Shown: positions 1 through 6,783, numbered from the stretch's first letter. The stretch is 11,097 nt of DNA from an uncultured bacterium (GCA_903847545.1 CAINDZ010000435.1:1-11097); one strand, 5' to 3'. The notes: generated from the sequence alone by a model not told the origin. Program-made: numbers and translations.

Positions 1-73
1 CGTGCGCCGGCTGCACGCCGACCAGCGCGACGACCACCATCAGGCACAAGACCACGAGCATCGACTTCTTCAT
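1..73 (-). CDS. Exported protein, N-terminal fragment (runs off the window)
   Basis: Only the first 24 codons are present, read leftward from an ATG at 73-71. They give Met-Lys-Lys-Ser followed by a long hydrophobic stretch (MLVVLCLMVVVALVGV) ending near Gln-Pro-Ala-His, which is the plan of a Sec signal peptide: positive N-terminus, hydrophobic core, then small or polar residues. A strong ribosome binding site, GGGAGG on the minus strand (77-82), lies 5 nt before the ATG and fixes the start. The mature protein is outside the window, so no function can be given. No lipobox cysteine is seen in the visible part. Confidence 0.72.
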   Translation of the reverse strand, partial: MKKSMLVVLCLMVVVALVGVQPAH

Positions 74-178
74 GATACCCTCCCGTGAAACACAAGGTGC
101 GCACGCCCCGGCACCCGGACAGGCTGCCGGCTTGGCTTGCCCGCATTGTTGGCCAAACCCCCGCCCGCCGCAATGTTA

Positions 179-192
179 AATTGTTGACAATT
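179..192. promoter_or_regulatory. AT-rich perfect palindrome, possible operator
   Basis: AATTGTTGACAATT is a perfect inverted repeat (arms AATTGT/ACAATT, 2-nt centre) in an AT-rich patch of otherwise GC-rich DNA, about 105 nt upstream of the leftward exported-protein gene. It contains TTGACA, but no good -10 box sits at the right distance on either strand. Position and symmetry fit a regulator binding site. No regulator is known, so this is inference. Confidence 0.3.
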
Positions 193-194
193 AA

Positions 195-241
195 GGGGAT
201 AGGGGAGGGAATTGGTCGGGTGTGGGGCGCCTGGGAGGGGG
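195..241 (+). other. G-run cluster with G-quadruplex motif
   Basis: Seven runs of three or more G lie within 47 bases. The part at 218-241 fits the canonical quadruplex pattern with loops of 3, 5 and 1 nt. It lies in the spacer just before the 18-bp palindrome and stands out because most of the + strand here is C-rich. Folding is inferred from the pattern only. Confidence 0.45.
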
Positions 242-258
242 AAGTTGCGAGTCGGGGG

Positions 259-276
259 ACTTGCGCCGGCGCAAGT
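259..276. repeat. 18-bp palindromic repeat, copy 1
   Basis: ACTTGCGCCGGCGCAAGT, a perfect self-complementary 18-mer. Identical copies are at 7815-7832 and 8448-8465, and a one-mismatch copy is at 6404-6421. All four lie between genes. This copy is in the spacer between divergent genes, so it cannot be a simple gene-end terminator here, and no T-tract follows it. Confidence 0.85.
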
Positions 277-398
277 GCCGGCGGGCTCGATGTGGATCCT
301 TCGCACGTACCGATGATGCCCCCTGCCGCCAGCCGTCTGGATGAGATCGGACGGCTTCCAATGCCATTCCGGCAAGACGACGAGGATCTCGCCCCCCC

Positions 399-429
399 AA
401 AAAAGGCCCGCAGACCGTAGCCCGCGGGC
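399..429 (-). terminator. Possible rho-independent terminator (minus strand)
   Basis: Read on the minus strand, a GC-rich inverted repeat (arms 424-429 and 406-411, GCCCGC/GCGGGC, 12-nt loop) is followed by GCC and a run of six T (complement of A399-404). That is the layout of an intrinsic terminator. No minus-strand gene ends here, so it would terminate an unrecognised small transcript or be a relic. The long loop lowers confidence. Confidence 0.35.
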
Positions 430-430
430 G

Positions 431-451
431 CCGCAGAGATTTGCTCTGCGG
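431..451. other. Strong GC-rich hairpin
   Basis: CCGCAGAG (431-438) and CTCTGCGG (444-451) form a perfect 8-bp stem with a 5-nt loop, directly beside the possible terminator at 399-429. No T-tract follows on the + strand. It could be part of a structured non-coding RNA or the other half of a bidirectional termination site. Confidence 0.4.
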
Positions 452-587
452 GAGGAAGTCCCAGCATTCTATGACCACTGCTGACAGGTGGCAAGTCGGG
501 CCTGAGGGCTCTGTACCGCGGCATGGCGCCCCTGGAATGCACGGTGTGTCGCGGCGCCACCGACCATCCGCCCCGCAAGAACGCGCC

Positions 588-616
588 CTGCCGACCAGGC
601 AGAGGTCTGCTACACT
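588..616 (+). promoter_or_regulatory. Possible sigma-70 promoter of the DUF6880 gene
   Basis: A -10-like TACACT (611-616) lies 17 nt downstream of CTGCCG (588-593), a weak -35. Transcription would begin near 623, giving a leader of about 64 nt before the ATG at 687. The -10 is reasonable, the -35 matches only three of six consensus bases. Confidence 0.35.
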
Positions 617-686
617 GACCGTCAGACGCATCCCCGGCCCTGACGGCGCCGAGCACCCTCACGCACTCCCGCGACAAGGCCAGACC

Positions 687-1982
687 ATGACCGACGCCAG
701 ACCCAACCGCCACCCCCACGACCCCACGGACGGCGGCACCCTCTTCAAGTCCCACCTGACAGCCATAAAGCGCTCCCGCCGCTTCATCCGCTGGGGCGAA
801 TCCGCCGCGTTTGCCCGCGATCTCTCCGCCCTTCTCGCCGAACTCAACGCCGACGTCACCGACCCCCGCCGCGGCTGCGACCTCGTCGCCGCCTTCTTCC
901 GCGCCGACAGGGCGACACTCGGCCGCTGCGATGATTCGAGCGGCCACGTCGGCGATGTCTTCCGACTGGAGGCGGCTGGCCTGTTCGCGGCTTATGCGCG
1001 CCGGTGTCCCGACAAGGAGTGGCTCGCCGACCTGGTGTTCGAGCTCAACCGCGAGGACGACTTCGGCGTGCGCGACCACGTCCTGGGGTCCGCCGCCGAG
1101 TACCTTCCCGAGCCGATCGTGCGCGACCTGATCCGCCGCTTCCTGGCGGTGGCCCGGCAATACCCGAGCGGCGACTTCACCGGCCATCACTGGTCGGGAC
1201 TGGCCGAGACGCTGGCCGAACAGCTCAGGGACGCCCCGCTGTTCGAACAGATCCGCCGCGCCTCGTGGGGCGTGTCATCGGTCGGCTCCCGCCTCGACGT
1301 TGGTCGCGTGTACCTCGAGGCCGGCGATGTCCACGCGGCGCTGTCGTGGTTCGAGCAGGTCTCCCTCAGCGAGCACTTCATGCAGGACGAGCGCGATGCG
1401 TTGCTCCTGGCGGCCTTCACCCAGCTCGGCGATCAACCCCGGCGCGAGGACGTCGCCTGGCGCATCTTCCGGCGCGCCCGCGGCAAGCTCGAGCTGGCCT
1501 CCCTGCTGGCCGTGATCGGCCAGGATCAGCAAGCCGCCGTCATCGCGGCCGAAACGGCAACGATCCTGGCCACTCCGGACCTGTCATACACCGACGCCGC
1601 GTTCCTCATCGACGTTGGCCGTCTCGACGATGCCGAGCGCTACCTGCTCGACCGCGCCGCACTTCTTGACGGCGACTATTACGACCGCCTCGTGCCCCTG
1701 GCCGAGGCCATGGAGGCGTGCCGGCGCCCCCTGCCAGCCTCGCTGATGTACCGCGCGCTGCTCGATGCCATCCTCCGCCGCGCGCGCTCGACCATTTACG
1801 GCCACGGCGTCCGCTACCTGCGCAAGCTCGACCTCCTGGCCACCACCATCACCGATTGGCAGGGCCAGCCCTCCCACGAGGCCTATCTGGCCGCGATCCG
1901 CGTGGCGCATGGCCGCAAGTCTAGTTTCTGGGGGCGGTATGGTGAGGGTGCGGGGTTGCTCCGGGGCGGGAAGAGGCTCTGA
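687..1982 (+). CDS. DUF6880-family protein of unknown function
   Basis: A 431-residue protein, predicted cytosolic (no signal peptide or membrane segment), apparently mostly helical. It carries the features I associate with the DUF6880 family: a basic RSRRFIRWGE start followed by a helical segment, the motif RCDDSSGHVGDVF at residues 80-92, and HGRKSSFW at 408-415 close to the C-terminus. The helix pairs in the middle (for example residues containing YLEAGDVHAALSWFEQ) resemble tetratricopeptide-like repeats. The reading frame is open further upstream to 441, but that extension is low-complexity and resembles no protein, so the ATG at 687 (weak AAGG at 675-678) was chosen. The last 16 residues, after the conserved HGRKSSFW, are Gly/Arg-rich and encoded by G-run DNA, unlike the C-rich body of the gene. 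They may be a replaced 3' end. The family role is not known to me. Family assignment is from motif memory. Confidence 0.75.
   Translation: MTDARPNRHPHDPTDGGTLFKSHLTAIKRSRRFIRWGESAAFARDLSALLAELNADVTDPRRGCDLVAAFFRADRATLGRCDDSSGHVGDVFRLEAAGLFAAYARRCPDKEWLADLVFELNREDDFGVRDHVLGSAAEYLPEPIVRDLIRRFLAVARQYPSGDFTGHHWSGLAETLAEQLRDAPLFEQIRRASWGVSSVGSRLDVGRVYLEAGDVHAALSWFEQVSLSEHFMQDERDALLLAAFTQLGDQPRREDVAWRIFRRARGKLELASLLAVIGQDQQAAVIAAETATILATPDLSYTDAAFLIDVGRLDDAERYLLDRAALLDGDYYDRLVPLAEAMEACRRPLPASLMYRALLDAILRRARSTIYGHGVRYLRKLDLLATTITDWQGQPSHEAYLAAIRVAHGRKSSFWGRYGEGAGLLRGGKRL
1946..1970 (+). other. G-quadruplex motif at the 3' end of the DUF6880 gene
   Basis: Four G-runs (1946-1948, 1952-1955, 1963-1966, 1968-1970) with loops of 3, 7 and 1 nt fit the canonical quadruplex pattern on the coding strand, within the last 40 nt of the gene. 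It falls in the non-conserved tail. Folding is inferred only. Confidence 0.4.
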
Positions 1983-2179
1983 CGCGGGCGGTTGCGACGT
2001 CACCTGACAGTGCCCAGAAACACCCACCGCACGAACCCCGTTTCGAGCCCTGCCCACTCCCGCGGATCCGGTGACTCTCAACATGATTATTAACAACAGG
2101 TTATTGACTCCGGAAACTGCGCCTGGCGTGATTTCAGCAGAATTCTCGGCACCTCATGGAAAAAGATCTGATTCGGGAC

Positions 2180-2217
2180 TTGCGGCCTCCATGGAATGTT
2201 GTAAAATTTTGACAACA
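2180..2217 (+). promoter_or_regulatory. Promoter with overlapping operator for the xre-immA pair
   Basis: A -35-like TTGCGG (2180-2185) and a -10-like TAAAAT (2202-2207) are 16 nt apart, placing the transcript start near 2214 and leaving about 35 nt of leader with the ribosome binding site. The -10 lies inside a near-perfect inverted repeat at 2197-2217, arms TGTTGT and ACAACA around AAAATTTT, broken by one extra G. An inverted repeat over the -10 just before an XRE gene is the usual arrangement for autorepression. The binding protein is inferred to be the XRE product. Confidence 0.5.
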
Positions 2218-2248
2218 CTTGCCGACCCACTGAGCATGGAGGTGCCTC

Positions 2249-2656
2249 ATGGGACATCAATTTGGCCCTTACGCGCGCGAGATCAGGGTTCAACTCGGCG
2301 AGACGCTGCGCCAGTTCTGCTCCCGTGCCGGACTTGATCCCGCCTATATCAGCCGCATCGAGCGCGGGCTCATGGCCCCGCCGCAGGATCCCGAGAAGCT
2401 CGAGCACTATGCGCGTGCGCTGGGGCTCACCCAGACGGGAGATGCCCGGCAGACGTTCATGGATCTTGCTGCTACCGCCGCCGGGAGGCTGCCTCAGGAC
2501 TCTCTGGACAACGAGCAGCTCATGGACTGCCTGCCTGCATTCCTGCGCACGATGCGCGGGCAGGCCGTCGACGACAAGGATCTCGATCACTTGATCGAGA
2601 TGATCCGCAACGGAGGCGGCAACATGGGAGGCGGCAACAAGGAAGGCGCCAAATAG
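2249..2656 (+). CDS. XRE-family helix-turn-helix regulator
   Basis: A 135-residue DNA-binding protein. An XRE/Cro-type helix-turn-helix spans about residues 18-60 (LRQFCSRAGLDPAYISRIER, where AYISRIERG is the recognition-helix signature). A helical region at 85-120 probably serves dimerisation or partner binding, and a Gly/Asn-rich tail (121-131) is encoded by two 13-bp direct repeats at 2612-2624 and 2627-2639. The start is fixed by GGAGG (2238-2242) six nt upstream of the ATG. The last base of its TAG stop is the first base of the next gene's GTG, so the two are translationally coupled. XRE regulators paired this way with ImmA/IrrE proteases act as repressors inactivated by the protease, or as antitoxins. 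It probably represses its own promoter through the inverted repeat at 2197-2217. Confidence 0.85.
   Translation: MGHQFGPYAREIRVQLGETLRQFCSRAGLDPAYISRIERGLMAPPQDPEKLEHYARALGLTQTGDARQTFMDLAATAAGRLPQDSLDNEQLMDCLPAFLRTMRGQAVDDKDLDHLIEMIRNGGGNMGGGNKEGAK
2580..2601. repeat. Palindrome inside the xre coding sequence
   Basis: Perfect 10-bp arms (ATCTCGATCA at 2580-2589, TGATCGAGAT at 2592-2601) with a 2-nt centre. It encodes part of the helix DLDHLIEMI near the C-terminus. It may be chance, a second operator, or one of a set of in-gene palindromes in this island. Confidence 0.7.
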
Positions 2657-3270
2657 TGGATTGGGAAGAGCTGATCCCCTACATCCATCCCGAAGATAGC
2701 CGCACCATCGCGGACGCCTTTCTGGCGGAACACAGCCGCGCAGGCGTCCTTCCCGTGCCCATCGAGTCCATTGTCGAATTCAAGCTCGGCATCAACATCG
2801 TACCCATTCCCGGGCTGCAGGACCGCATCGGGACCGTCGGATTCATCACCAGCGACCTGACGGAGATTGACGTCGACCTGGATGTTGCGGAAAGGCACGC
2901 TTCACGTTTCCGCTGGACGATCGCTCACGAAGTGGGTCACATCCTGTTGCACAGGCCCTTGTATGAGGCTCAGGCCTTCGCGACGCCGGATGAATGGAAA
3001 CGGTGGATCGGATCGATTCCTGACCGCCTGTACAGGAATCTCGAAATCCAGGCAAACACCATGGCGGCGCAGATCCTGATGCCTTTGCCGGCCCTGTCCC
3101 GGTGCTTCGAAGAAATGATTGGAAAGGCGGCGGCTCATGGCGTCGACTGGAAGACCGGTCCGGACACGATCTACCGCCAACTGGCCAGGAAGTTCGGCGT
3201 AGCCCCTGACAGCATCAAGTATGCGCTTCGCAATGAGGGTATCGCCGAAGATCCGCGGAACTGCGAATGA
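2656..3270 (+). CDS. ImmA/IrrE-family metallo-endopeptidase
   Basis: A 204-residue cytosolic zinc peptidase. The catalytic HExxH motif is HEVGH at residues 91-95, and the usual third-ligand region is NLEIQANTMAAQILMP (about 129-143, E130 the likely third zinc ligand), both hallmarks of the family. It begins with GTG (2656-2658), sharing one base with the TAG of the upstream xre gene. GGAAGG (2641-2646) serves as ribosome binding site. Members such as ImmA and IrrE/PprI relieve repression by acting on a partner XRE-type repressor, often in response to DNA damage or as part of a mobile element's switch. The coupled xre gene is therefore the likely substrate (inference). Length is normal for the short form of the family. 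No truncation is seen. Confidence 0.9.
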   Translation: MDWEELIPYIHPEDSRTIADAFLAEHSRAGVLPVPIESIVEFKLGINIVPIPGLQDRIGTVGFITSDLTEIDVDLDVAERHASRFRWTIAHEVGHILLHRPLYEAQAFATPDEWKRWIGSIPDRLYRNLEIQANTMAAQILMPLPALSRCFEEMIGKAAAHGVDWKTGPDTIYRQLARKFGVAPDSIKYALRNEGIAEDPRNCE

Positions 3271-3306
3271 GCTGATTCGAGCGGAAGAACCCGAAAGGTC
3301 TGGCCA

Positions 3307-4377
3307 ATGCCGGATAAACCGAACCTTCCCCAGCCTTTCCCCGGCGACGGCCAGGTCCTGATCTACCAGGACGGCGCCACCCGGCTCCAGGTCCGCCTGG
3401 AAGGCCGCACGGTCTGGATGCCCCAGCGCCTGATCGCCGAGCTGTTCCAGGTCTCGGTGCCGACGGTAAACGAACATCTGGCGGGCGTTTATGCAGACGG
3501 CGAACTGGAGCGGACGTCAACTGTTCGGAGTTTCCGAATAGTTCAAACCGAGGGCGCCCGCGAAGTCTCCCGCGCCATCGACCACTACAGCCTCGAAGCC
3601 ATCCTGGCCGTTGGCTACCGCGTCCGCTCGGCCCGCGGCACCGCCTTCCGCCAGTGGGCCACGGCGCGGCTCTCCGAGTTGCTGGTCAAGGGTTTCACGA
3701 TGGACGACGAGCGGCTCAAGGAAGGCCGCACGATCGGCGCGGACTACTTCGACGAGCTGCTGGAGCGCATCCGCGATATCCGCGCCTCCGAGCGGATGTT
3801 CTACCAGAAGATCACCGACATCTACGCCACCAGCATCGATTACGACCCGGCCCTGCCCGTCAGCCAGGTCTTCTTTGCCACTGTCCAGAACAAGCTGCAC
3901 TTCGCGATCCACGGCCAGACGGCAGCGGAGGTCATCAGGAACCGCGCCGATGCCGGCCGGCCCCACATGGGCCTGACCACCTGGAAGAACGCACCTGATG
4001 GCGCGATCCGGCGCGGCGACGTCGGCGTGGCCAAGAACTACCTGACCGAGGTCGAAATCCGCGAACTCAACCGCGTCGTCACCATGTATCTCGATTTCGC
4101 CGAGGACCAGGCCCGCCGCCGCAAGCCGATGCACATGGCCGAGTGGATCGAGAGACTCGACGCTTTTCTCCAGTTCAACGAGCGCAATATCCTGACGCAC
4201 GCGGGCAGCATCTCGCACGAACTCGCCGAACAGCACGCCCAGGCGGAATTCGAGAAGCACGAGGACGAGCGTCGCCGGCTCGAGGCCTCACAGCCGACAA
4301 GCGACTTCGACCACGCCGTCGCTGAGGTGAAACGTCTCGATGCGACGCCCGGGGACCGCGATCGTGAGCCGGAGTGA
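3307..4377 (+). CDS. RhuM-family protein
   Basis: A 356-residue protein of the virulence RhuM family. Visible family features are a short N-terminal strand region (LIYQDGATRLQVRLEG), WMPQRLIAELFQVSVPTVNEHL (about 37-58, helix-turn-helix-like), HYSLEAILAVGYRVRSARGTAFRQWA, and the central LKEGRTIGADYFDELLERIRDIRASERMFYQKITDIYATS-type segment. The C-terminal part has NKLHFAIHGQTAAEVI and MHMAEWIERLDAFLQFNE, ending in a charged tail. The biochemical function is unknown. Homologs are common in accessory and defence-type islands, and the Salmonella name came from a pathogenicity island without proof of a role. It follows the immA/irrE-type gene by 36 nt with AAAGG (3295-3299) seven nt before the ATG, and no terminator is seen between them, so co-transcription with the xre-immA pair is likely. 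The coding sequence contains a strong palindrome at 3519-3543. Confidence 0.88.
   Translation: MPDKPNLPQPFPGDGQVLIYQDGATRLQVRLEGRTVWMPQRLIAELFQVSVPTVNEHLAGVYADGELERTSTVRSFRIVQTEGAREVSRAIDHYSLEAILAVGYRVRSARGTAFRQWATARLSELLVKGFTMDDERLKEGRTIGADYFDELLERIRDIRASERMFYQKITDIYATSIDYDPALPVSQVFFATVQNKLHFAIHGQTAAEVIRNRADAGRPHMGLTTWKNAPDGAIRRGDVGVAKNYLTEVEIRELNRVVTMYLDFAEDQARRRKPMHMAEWIERLDAFLQFNERNILTHAGSISHELAEQHAQAEFEKHEDERRRLEASQPTSDFDHAVAEVKRLDATPGDRDREPE
3519..3543. repeat. Palindrome inside the RhuM coding sequence
   Basis: Eleven-base arms (AACTGTTCGGA at 3519-3529, TCCGAATAGTT at 3533-3543) around GTT. Ten of eleven pairs are perfect and the other would be G-U in RNA. It encodes the stretch TVRSFRIV. 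In the mRNA it would form a stable hairpin about 210 nt after the start codon. Confidence 0.7.
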
Positions 4378-4415
4378 GGCGGGTGCCTGTCCGGTGCGCG
4401 GCACGCGGCCGGCCC

Positions 4416-4444
4416 TTGCCCACCGGCCCGCTTCTGGCTAGCCT
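4416..4444 (+). promoter_or_regulatory. Probable leaderless promoter of recQ
   Basis: TTGCCC (4416-4421) and TAGCCT (4439-4444) are 17 nt apart, and TAGCCT lies 6 nt before the recQ ATG. Transcription would start at or next to the start codon. No purine-rich ribosome binding site precedes the ATG, consistent with a leaderless mRNA. Based on spacing and motif only. Confidence 0.5.
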
Positions 4445-4450
4445 GTCCCA

Positions 4451-6349
4451 ATGACCACCACCGCCCTCCAAATCCTGAATACGGTCTACGGCTACCCCGC
4501 CTTCCGCGGCCACCAGTCGCAGGTCATCGACCACCTGACCACCGGCGGCGACGCCCTCCTCCTGATGCCCACCGGCGGCGGCAAGTCCCTCTGCTACCAG
4601 ATCCCTTCGCTGCTGCGCCCCGGCACCGGCATCATCATCTCGCCGCTCATCGCCCTCATGCAGGACCAGGTCTCGGCCGTCAAACAACTTGGCCTGCGCG
4701 CGGCCTTCCTCAACTCGTCGCTCACACTCCGCGAGGCCGCCCAGGTCGAGCGCGACCTGCGCGCCGGCGACCTCGACCTGCTCTACATCGCGCCCGAGCG
4801 CCTGCTGCAACCGCGCACGCTCGAGCTGCTCGACGAGGTGAACGCCGCCCCGCCGCCCGCCGGCCTCGCCCTGTTCGCCATCGACGAGGCCCACTGCGTC
4901 TCCCAGTGGGGCCACGACTTCCGCCCCGAGTACCTGCAGTTGTCGCTCTTGGTCGATCGCTACCCCGGCGTCCCGCGCCTGGCCTGCACCGCCACGGCCG
5001 ACGAGCGCACGCGCGCCGAGATCATCACCAACCTCCGCTTGCAAGACGGCGCGGTCTTCATCGGCGGCTTCGACCGCCCCAACATCCGTTACCGCGTCGT
5101 CCCCAAGGACGAGCCGCGCAAACAGCTTTTGAAATTCCTGCGCACCGAACACCCCGGCGACGCCGGCATCGTCTACTGCCTCGCGCGCAAGAAGACCGAG
5201 GAGACCGCCGCCTTCCTGGCCCAGCACGGCATCCCCGCCGTGCCGTACCACGCGGGCCTCGACGCGGCCACGCGCCGCCGCCACCAGGAGCGCTTCCTCA
5301 ACGAGGACGGCCTCGTCGTCTGCGCGACCATCGCCTTCGGGATGGGCATCGACAAACCCGACGTCCGCTTCGTCGCCCACCTCGACCTGCCCAAGTCCGT
5401 CGAGGGCTACTACCAGGAAACCGGCCGCGCCGGCCGCGACGGCCTGCCCGCCGACGCCTGGATGTGCTACGGCCTGCAGGACGTCGTCATGCTGCGCAAG
5501 CTCATCGATGCCCCGCCCGCCGACGGCGTCGAAATCGACGAGATGCACCGCCGCCGCGCCTCGCAACAGCTCGACACCATGCTCGGCTACTGCGAGGTCA
5601 CGGCCTGCCGCCGGCAGCGCCTGCTGGCGCACTTCGGCGAGACGCTGGCGCAGCCGTGCGGCAACTGCGACACCTGCCTCGACCCGCCCGAAACCTTCGA
5701 CGCCACCGTCGTCGCGCAGAAGGCGCTCTCGTGCGTGGCCCGCACCGGCCAGCGCTTCGGCGCGCAGCACATCATCGAGGTCCTGCGCGGGGGCGCCGCT
5801 GATCGTGTGCTCAGGCTGGGCCACGACAAGCTCTCCACCTACGGCATCGGCGCCGACGTCGACCCCTTCACCTGGCGCAGCATCATCCGCCAGCTGGTGG
5901 CGCATGGGTTGCTGGCGCTGGACCCCGAAGGTTATGGCGGGTTGCGGCTGACTTCTGCGGCGGGGCCGGTGCTGCGCGGCGAACAGGTGCTGAAATTGCG
6001 GCGTGATATTCTGGCGCCGCGTGCCGCCGCCGGCGCCGGCGCGGGGAAGAAGGCGAAGCGGGCCGAGGCCGTCCTGGCCGCGGCCGAATTCGAACCCGAC
6101 GCCGCCACCACGGCGTTGTTCGACCGCCTGCGCAACTTGCGCAAGCGCCTGGCCGCGGAGGCCGGCGTCCCGCCCTACGTCATCTTCCACGACAAGACCC
6201 TTGCCCTGATGGCGCAACGGCGCCCCACGTCGGAGGCCGCGCTGCTCGGCATCAGCGGGGTGGGGCAGGCGAAACTGGAGCGGTACGGGGAGGCGTTCAT
6301 CGCGGAGATTCGGGCAGAGGAGAGTGGGGTTGGGGAGGGGGTTGATTAG
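4451..6349 (+). CDS. recQ: ATP-dependent DNA helicase RecQ
   Basis: A full-length 632-residue RecQ, close to the about 610 residues of the E. coli enzyme. Domains in order: helicase core with motif 0 (FRGHQ, 18-22), Walker A PTGGGKS (40-46), DEAH box (145-148), [11 protein letters not shown] (151-161) and the arginine-finger motif [10 protein letters not shown] (322-331). The RecQ C-terminal zinc site follows, with likely ligands C386, C403, C406 and C409 (CGNCDTC). Then comes a winged-helix region (about 420-515), an Ala/Gly/Lys linker and an HRDC domain (about 553-622). It unwinds DNA 3' to 5' in recombination, fork repair and resolution of structures such as G-quadruplexes. It lacks a ribosome binding site (see the promoter at 4416-4444) and lies 73 nt after the RhuM gene, so it is probably a separate transcript. 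Third codon positions change from mostly C to mostly G after about 5890. Confidence 0.97.
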   Translation: MTTTALQILNTVYGYPAFRGHQSQVIDHLTTGGDALLLMPTGGGKSLCYQIPSLLRPGTGIIISPLIALMQDQVSAVKQLGLRAAFLNSSLTLREAAQVERDLRAGDLDLLYIAPERLLQPRTLELLDEVNAAPPPAGLALFAIDEAHCVSQWGHDFRPEYLQLSLLVDRYPGVPRLACTATADERTRAEIITNLRLQDGAVFIGGFDRPNIRYRVVPKDEPRKQLLKFLRTEHPGDAGIVYCLARKKTEETAAFLAQHGIPAVPYHAGLDAATRRRHQERFLNEDGLVVCATIAFGMGIDKPDVRFVAHLDLPKSVEGYYQETGRAGRDGLPADAWMCYGLQDVVMLRKLIDAPPADGVEIDEMHRRRASQQLDTMLGYCEVTACRRQRLLAHFGETLAQPCGNCDTCLDPPETFDATVVAQKALSCVARTGQRFGAQHIIEVLRGGAADRVLRLGHDKLSTYGIGADVDPFTWRSIIRQLVAHGLLALDPEGYGGLRLTSAAGPVLRGEQVLKLRRDILAPRAAAGAGAGKKAKRAEAVLAAAEFEPDAATTALFDRLRNLRKRLAAEAGVPPYVIFHDKTLALMAQRRPTSEAALLGISGVGQAKLERYGEAFIAEIRAEESGVGEGVD

Positions 6350-6352
6350 GGG
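6326..6352 (+). other. G-quadruplex motif across the recQ stop codon
   Basis: G-runs at 6326-6329, 6332-6335, 6337-6341 and 6349-6352 with loops of 2, 1 and 7 nt match the canonical quadruplex pattern on the coding strand. The last run starts inside the TAG stop. Folding is inferred from pattern only. Confidence 0.45.
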
Positions 6353-6403
6353 CGCCTGACCGGGGCAATTCTCCAACCGGTTGTTAGAGATTTATGTTTC
6401 GGC

Positions 6404-6421
6404 ACTTGCGCCGGCGCAATT
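6404..6421. repeat. 18-bp palindromic repeat, copy 2 (one mismatch)
   Basis: ACTTGCGCCGGCGCAATT, differing from the perfect copies at 259, 7815 and 8448 by one base (position 17, G to T). It lies 55 nt after the recQ stop and, with the copy at 7815, brackets the YhcG-type nuclease gene. Confidence 0.85.
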
Positions 6422-6492
6422 GCACGGAAATTCAAATTGGCCACAGGTGGGGCCACACTCGCCATTCAGCGGCTCCGGCCCTCATCCCAAAA

Positions 6493-6511
6493 TTGCCACA
6501 AGTTGTGGCAA
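6493..6511. repeat. Palindrome in the gap upstream of the nuclease gene
   Basis: Perfect 8-bp arms TTGCCACA (6493-6500) and TGTGGCAA (6504-6511) around AGT. It has the same general build as the palindrome at 6604-6625 (a CACAAG/GACAAG centre) but a different sequence. It may be an operator, a transcribed hairpin or a member of a short palindromic element family. Confidence 0.6.
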
Positions 6512-6603
6512 AATATCGAAACCGACGCAACTCATTACAATACAGTTCGTTATCTTGATTCGACCGCCCGAGGTATTCCGATTTGCACGCGGCCGAACGA
6601 CAA

Positions 6604-6625
6604 TTGTCCGACAAGCTGTCGGACA
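6604..6625. repeat. Palindrome, inverted partner of the copy inside the YhcG gene
   Basis: Arms TGTCCGAC (6605-6612) and GTCGGACA (6618-6625) around AAGCT. The 22 bases 6604-6625 are the exact reverse complement of 7074-7095 within the downstream nuclease gene, including the asymmetric centre. The centres are about 470 bp apart. It lies in the likely promoter region of the nuclease gene. Confidence 0.75.
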
Positions 6626-6658
6626 TTTATTTATCGTCTCGAAAATTGATCTAACGAC

Positions 6659-6676
6659 GCTTGCGCTGGCGCCATT
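6659..6676. repeat. Degenerate copy of the 18-bp palindrome
   Basis: GCTTGCGCTGGCGCCATT matches the 18-bp repeat at 14 of 18 positions. This could be a decayed copy. Given the high GC content it could also be chance, so it is listed with low confidence. Confidence 0.3.
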
Positions 6677-6783
6677 GATGGCTGCGGCGGTGGCCGGATC
6701 CTCAGGGCGCGATTGTTGCGCGGCGTTTCGACTCAGTCTTCGCTGTTGCCCAACGACTCCTCCCGGAATCAGGGCGATCGCCC

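Larger units (their letters stand above)
74..686. other. Non-coding region between divergent genes
   Basis: This 613-base stretch separates the leftward exported-protein gene from the rightward DUF6880 gene. No convincing gene was found: open frames here have no start site with a ribosome binding site and no recognisable protein. It holds an AT-rich palindrome (179-192), a dense set of G-runs (195-241), one copy of the 18-bp palindromic repeat (259-276), two GC-rich hairpins (406-429 and 431-451) and a possible promoter (588-616). A small RNA gene around 399-500 is possible but not shown. Confidence 0.6.
6350..6783. other. Non-coding, palindrome-rich, AT-richer region
   Basis: This 434-base gap between recQ and the YhcG-type gene has no convincing coding sequence. 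It is clearly richer in A+T than its flanks between about 6380 and 6660. It holds one 18-bp palindromic repeat (6404-6421), two further palindromes (6493-6511 and 6604-6625) and a degenerate repeat copy (6659-6676). TACAAT at 6536-6541 resembles a -10 box but has no matching -35. TTGTCC (6604-6609) with an AT-rich TATTTA (6628-6633) 18 nt on could be the YhcG promoter, in which case the 6604-6625 palindrome would overlap it. Confidence 0.6.

Noticed and set aside
191..631. Open frame on the minus strand in the left spacer
   Set aside because: Composition-driven open frame with no recognisable motif. It runs through the 18-bp repeat and both hairpins.
441..686. N-terminal extension of the DUF6880 gene
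   Set aside because: The frame is open but the peptide is low-complexity Arg/Pro/His, has no family likeness, no ribosome binding site, and overlaps a likely promoter.
2156..2212. 18-codon open frame before xre, possible leader peptide
   Set aside because: No ribosome binding site, and it spans the likely -35, -10 and operator, so it would not be fully transcribed.
4175..6376. 733-codon open frame antisense to recQ
   Set aside because: It mirrors the C-rich third positions of recQ, and its Asp/Val/Gly/Ala-rich product is the usual shadow of a high-GC gene.
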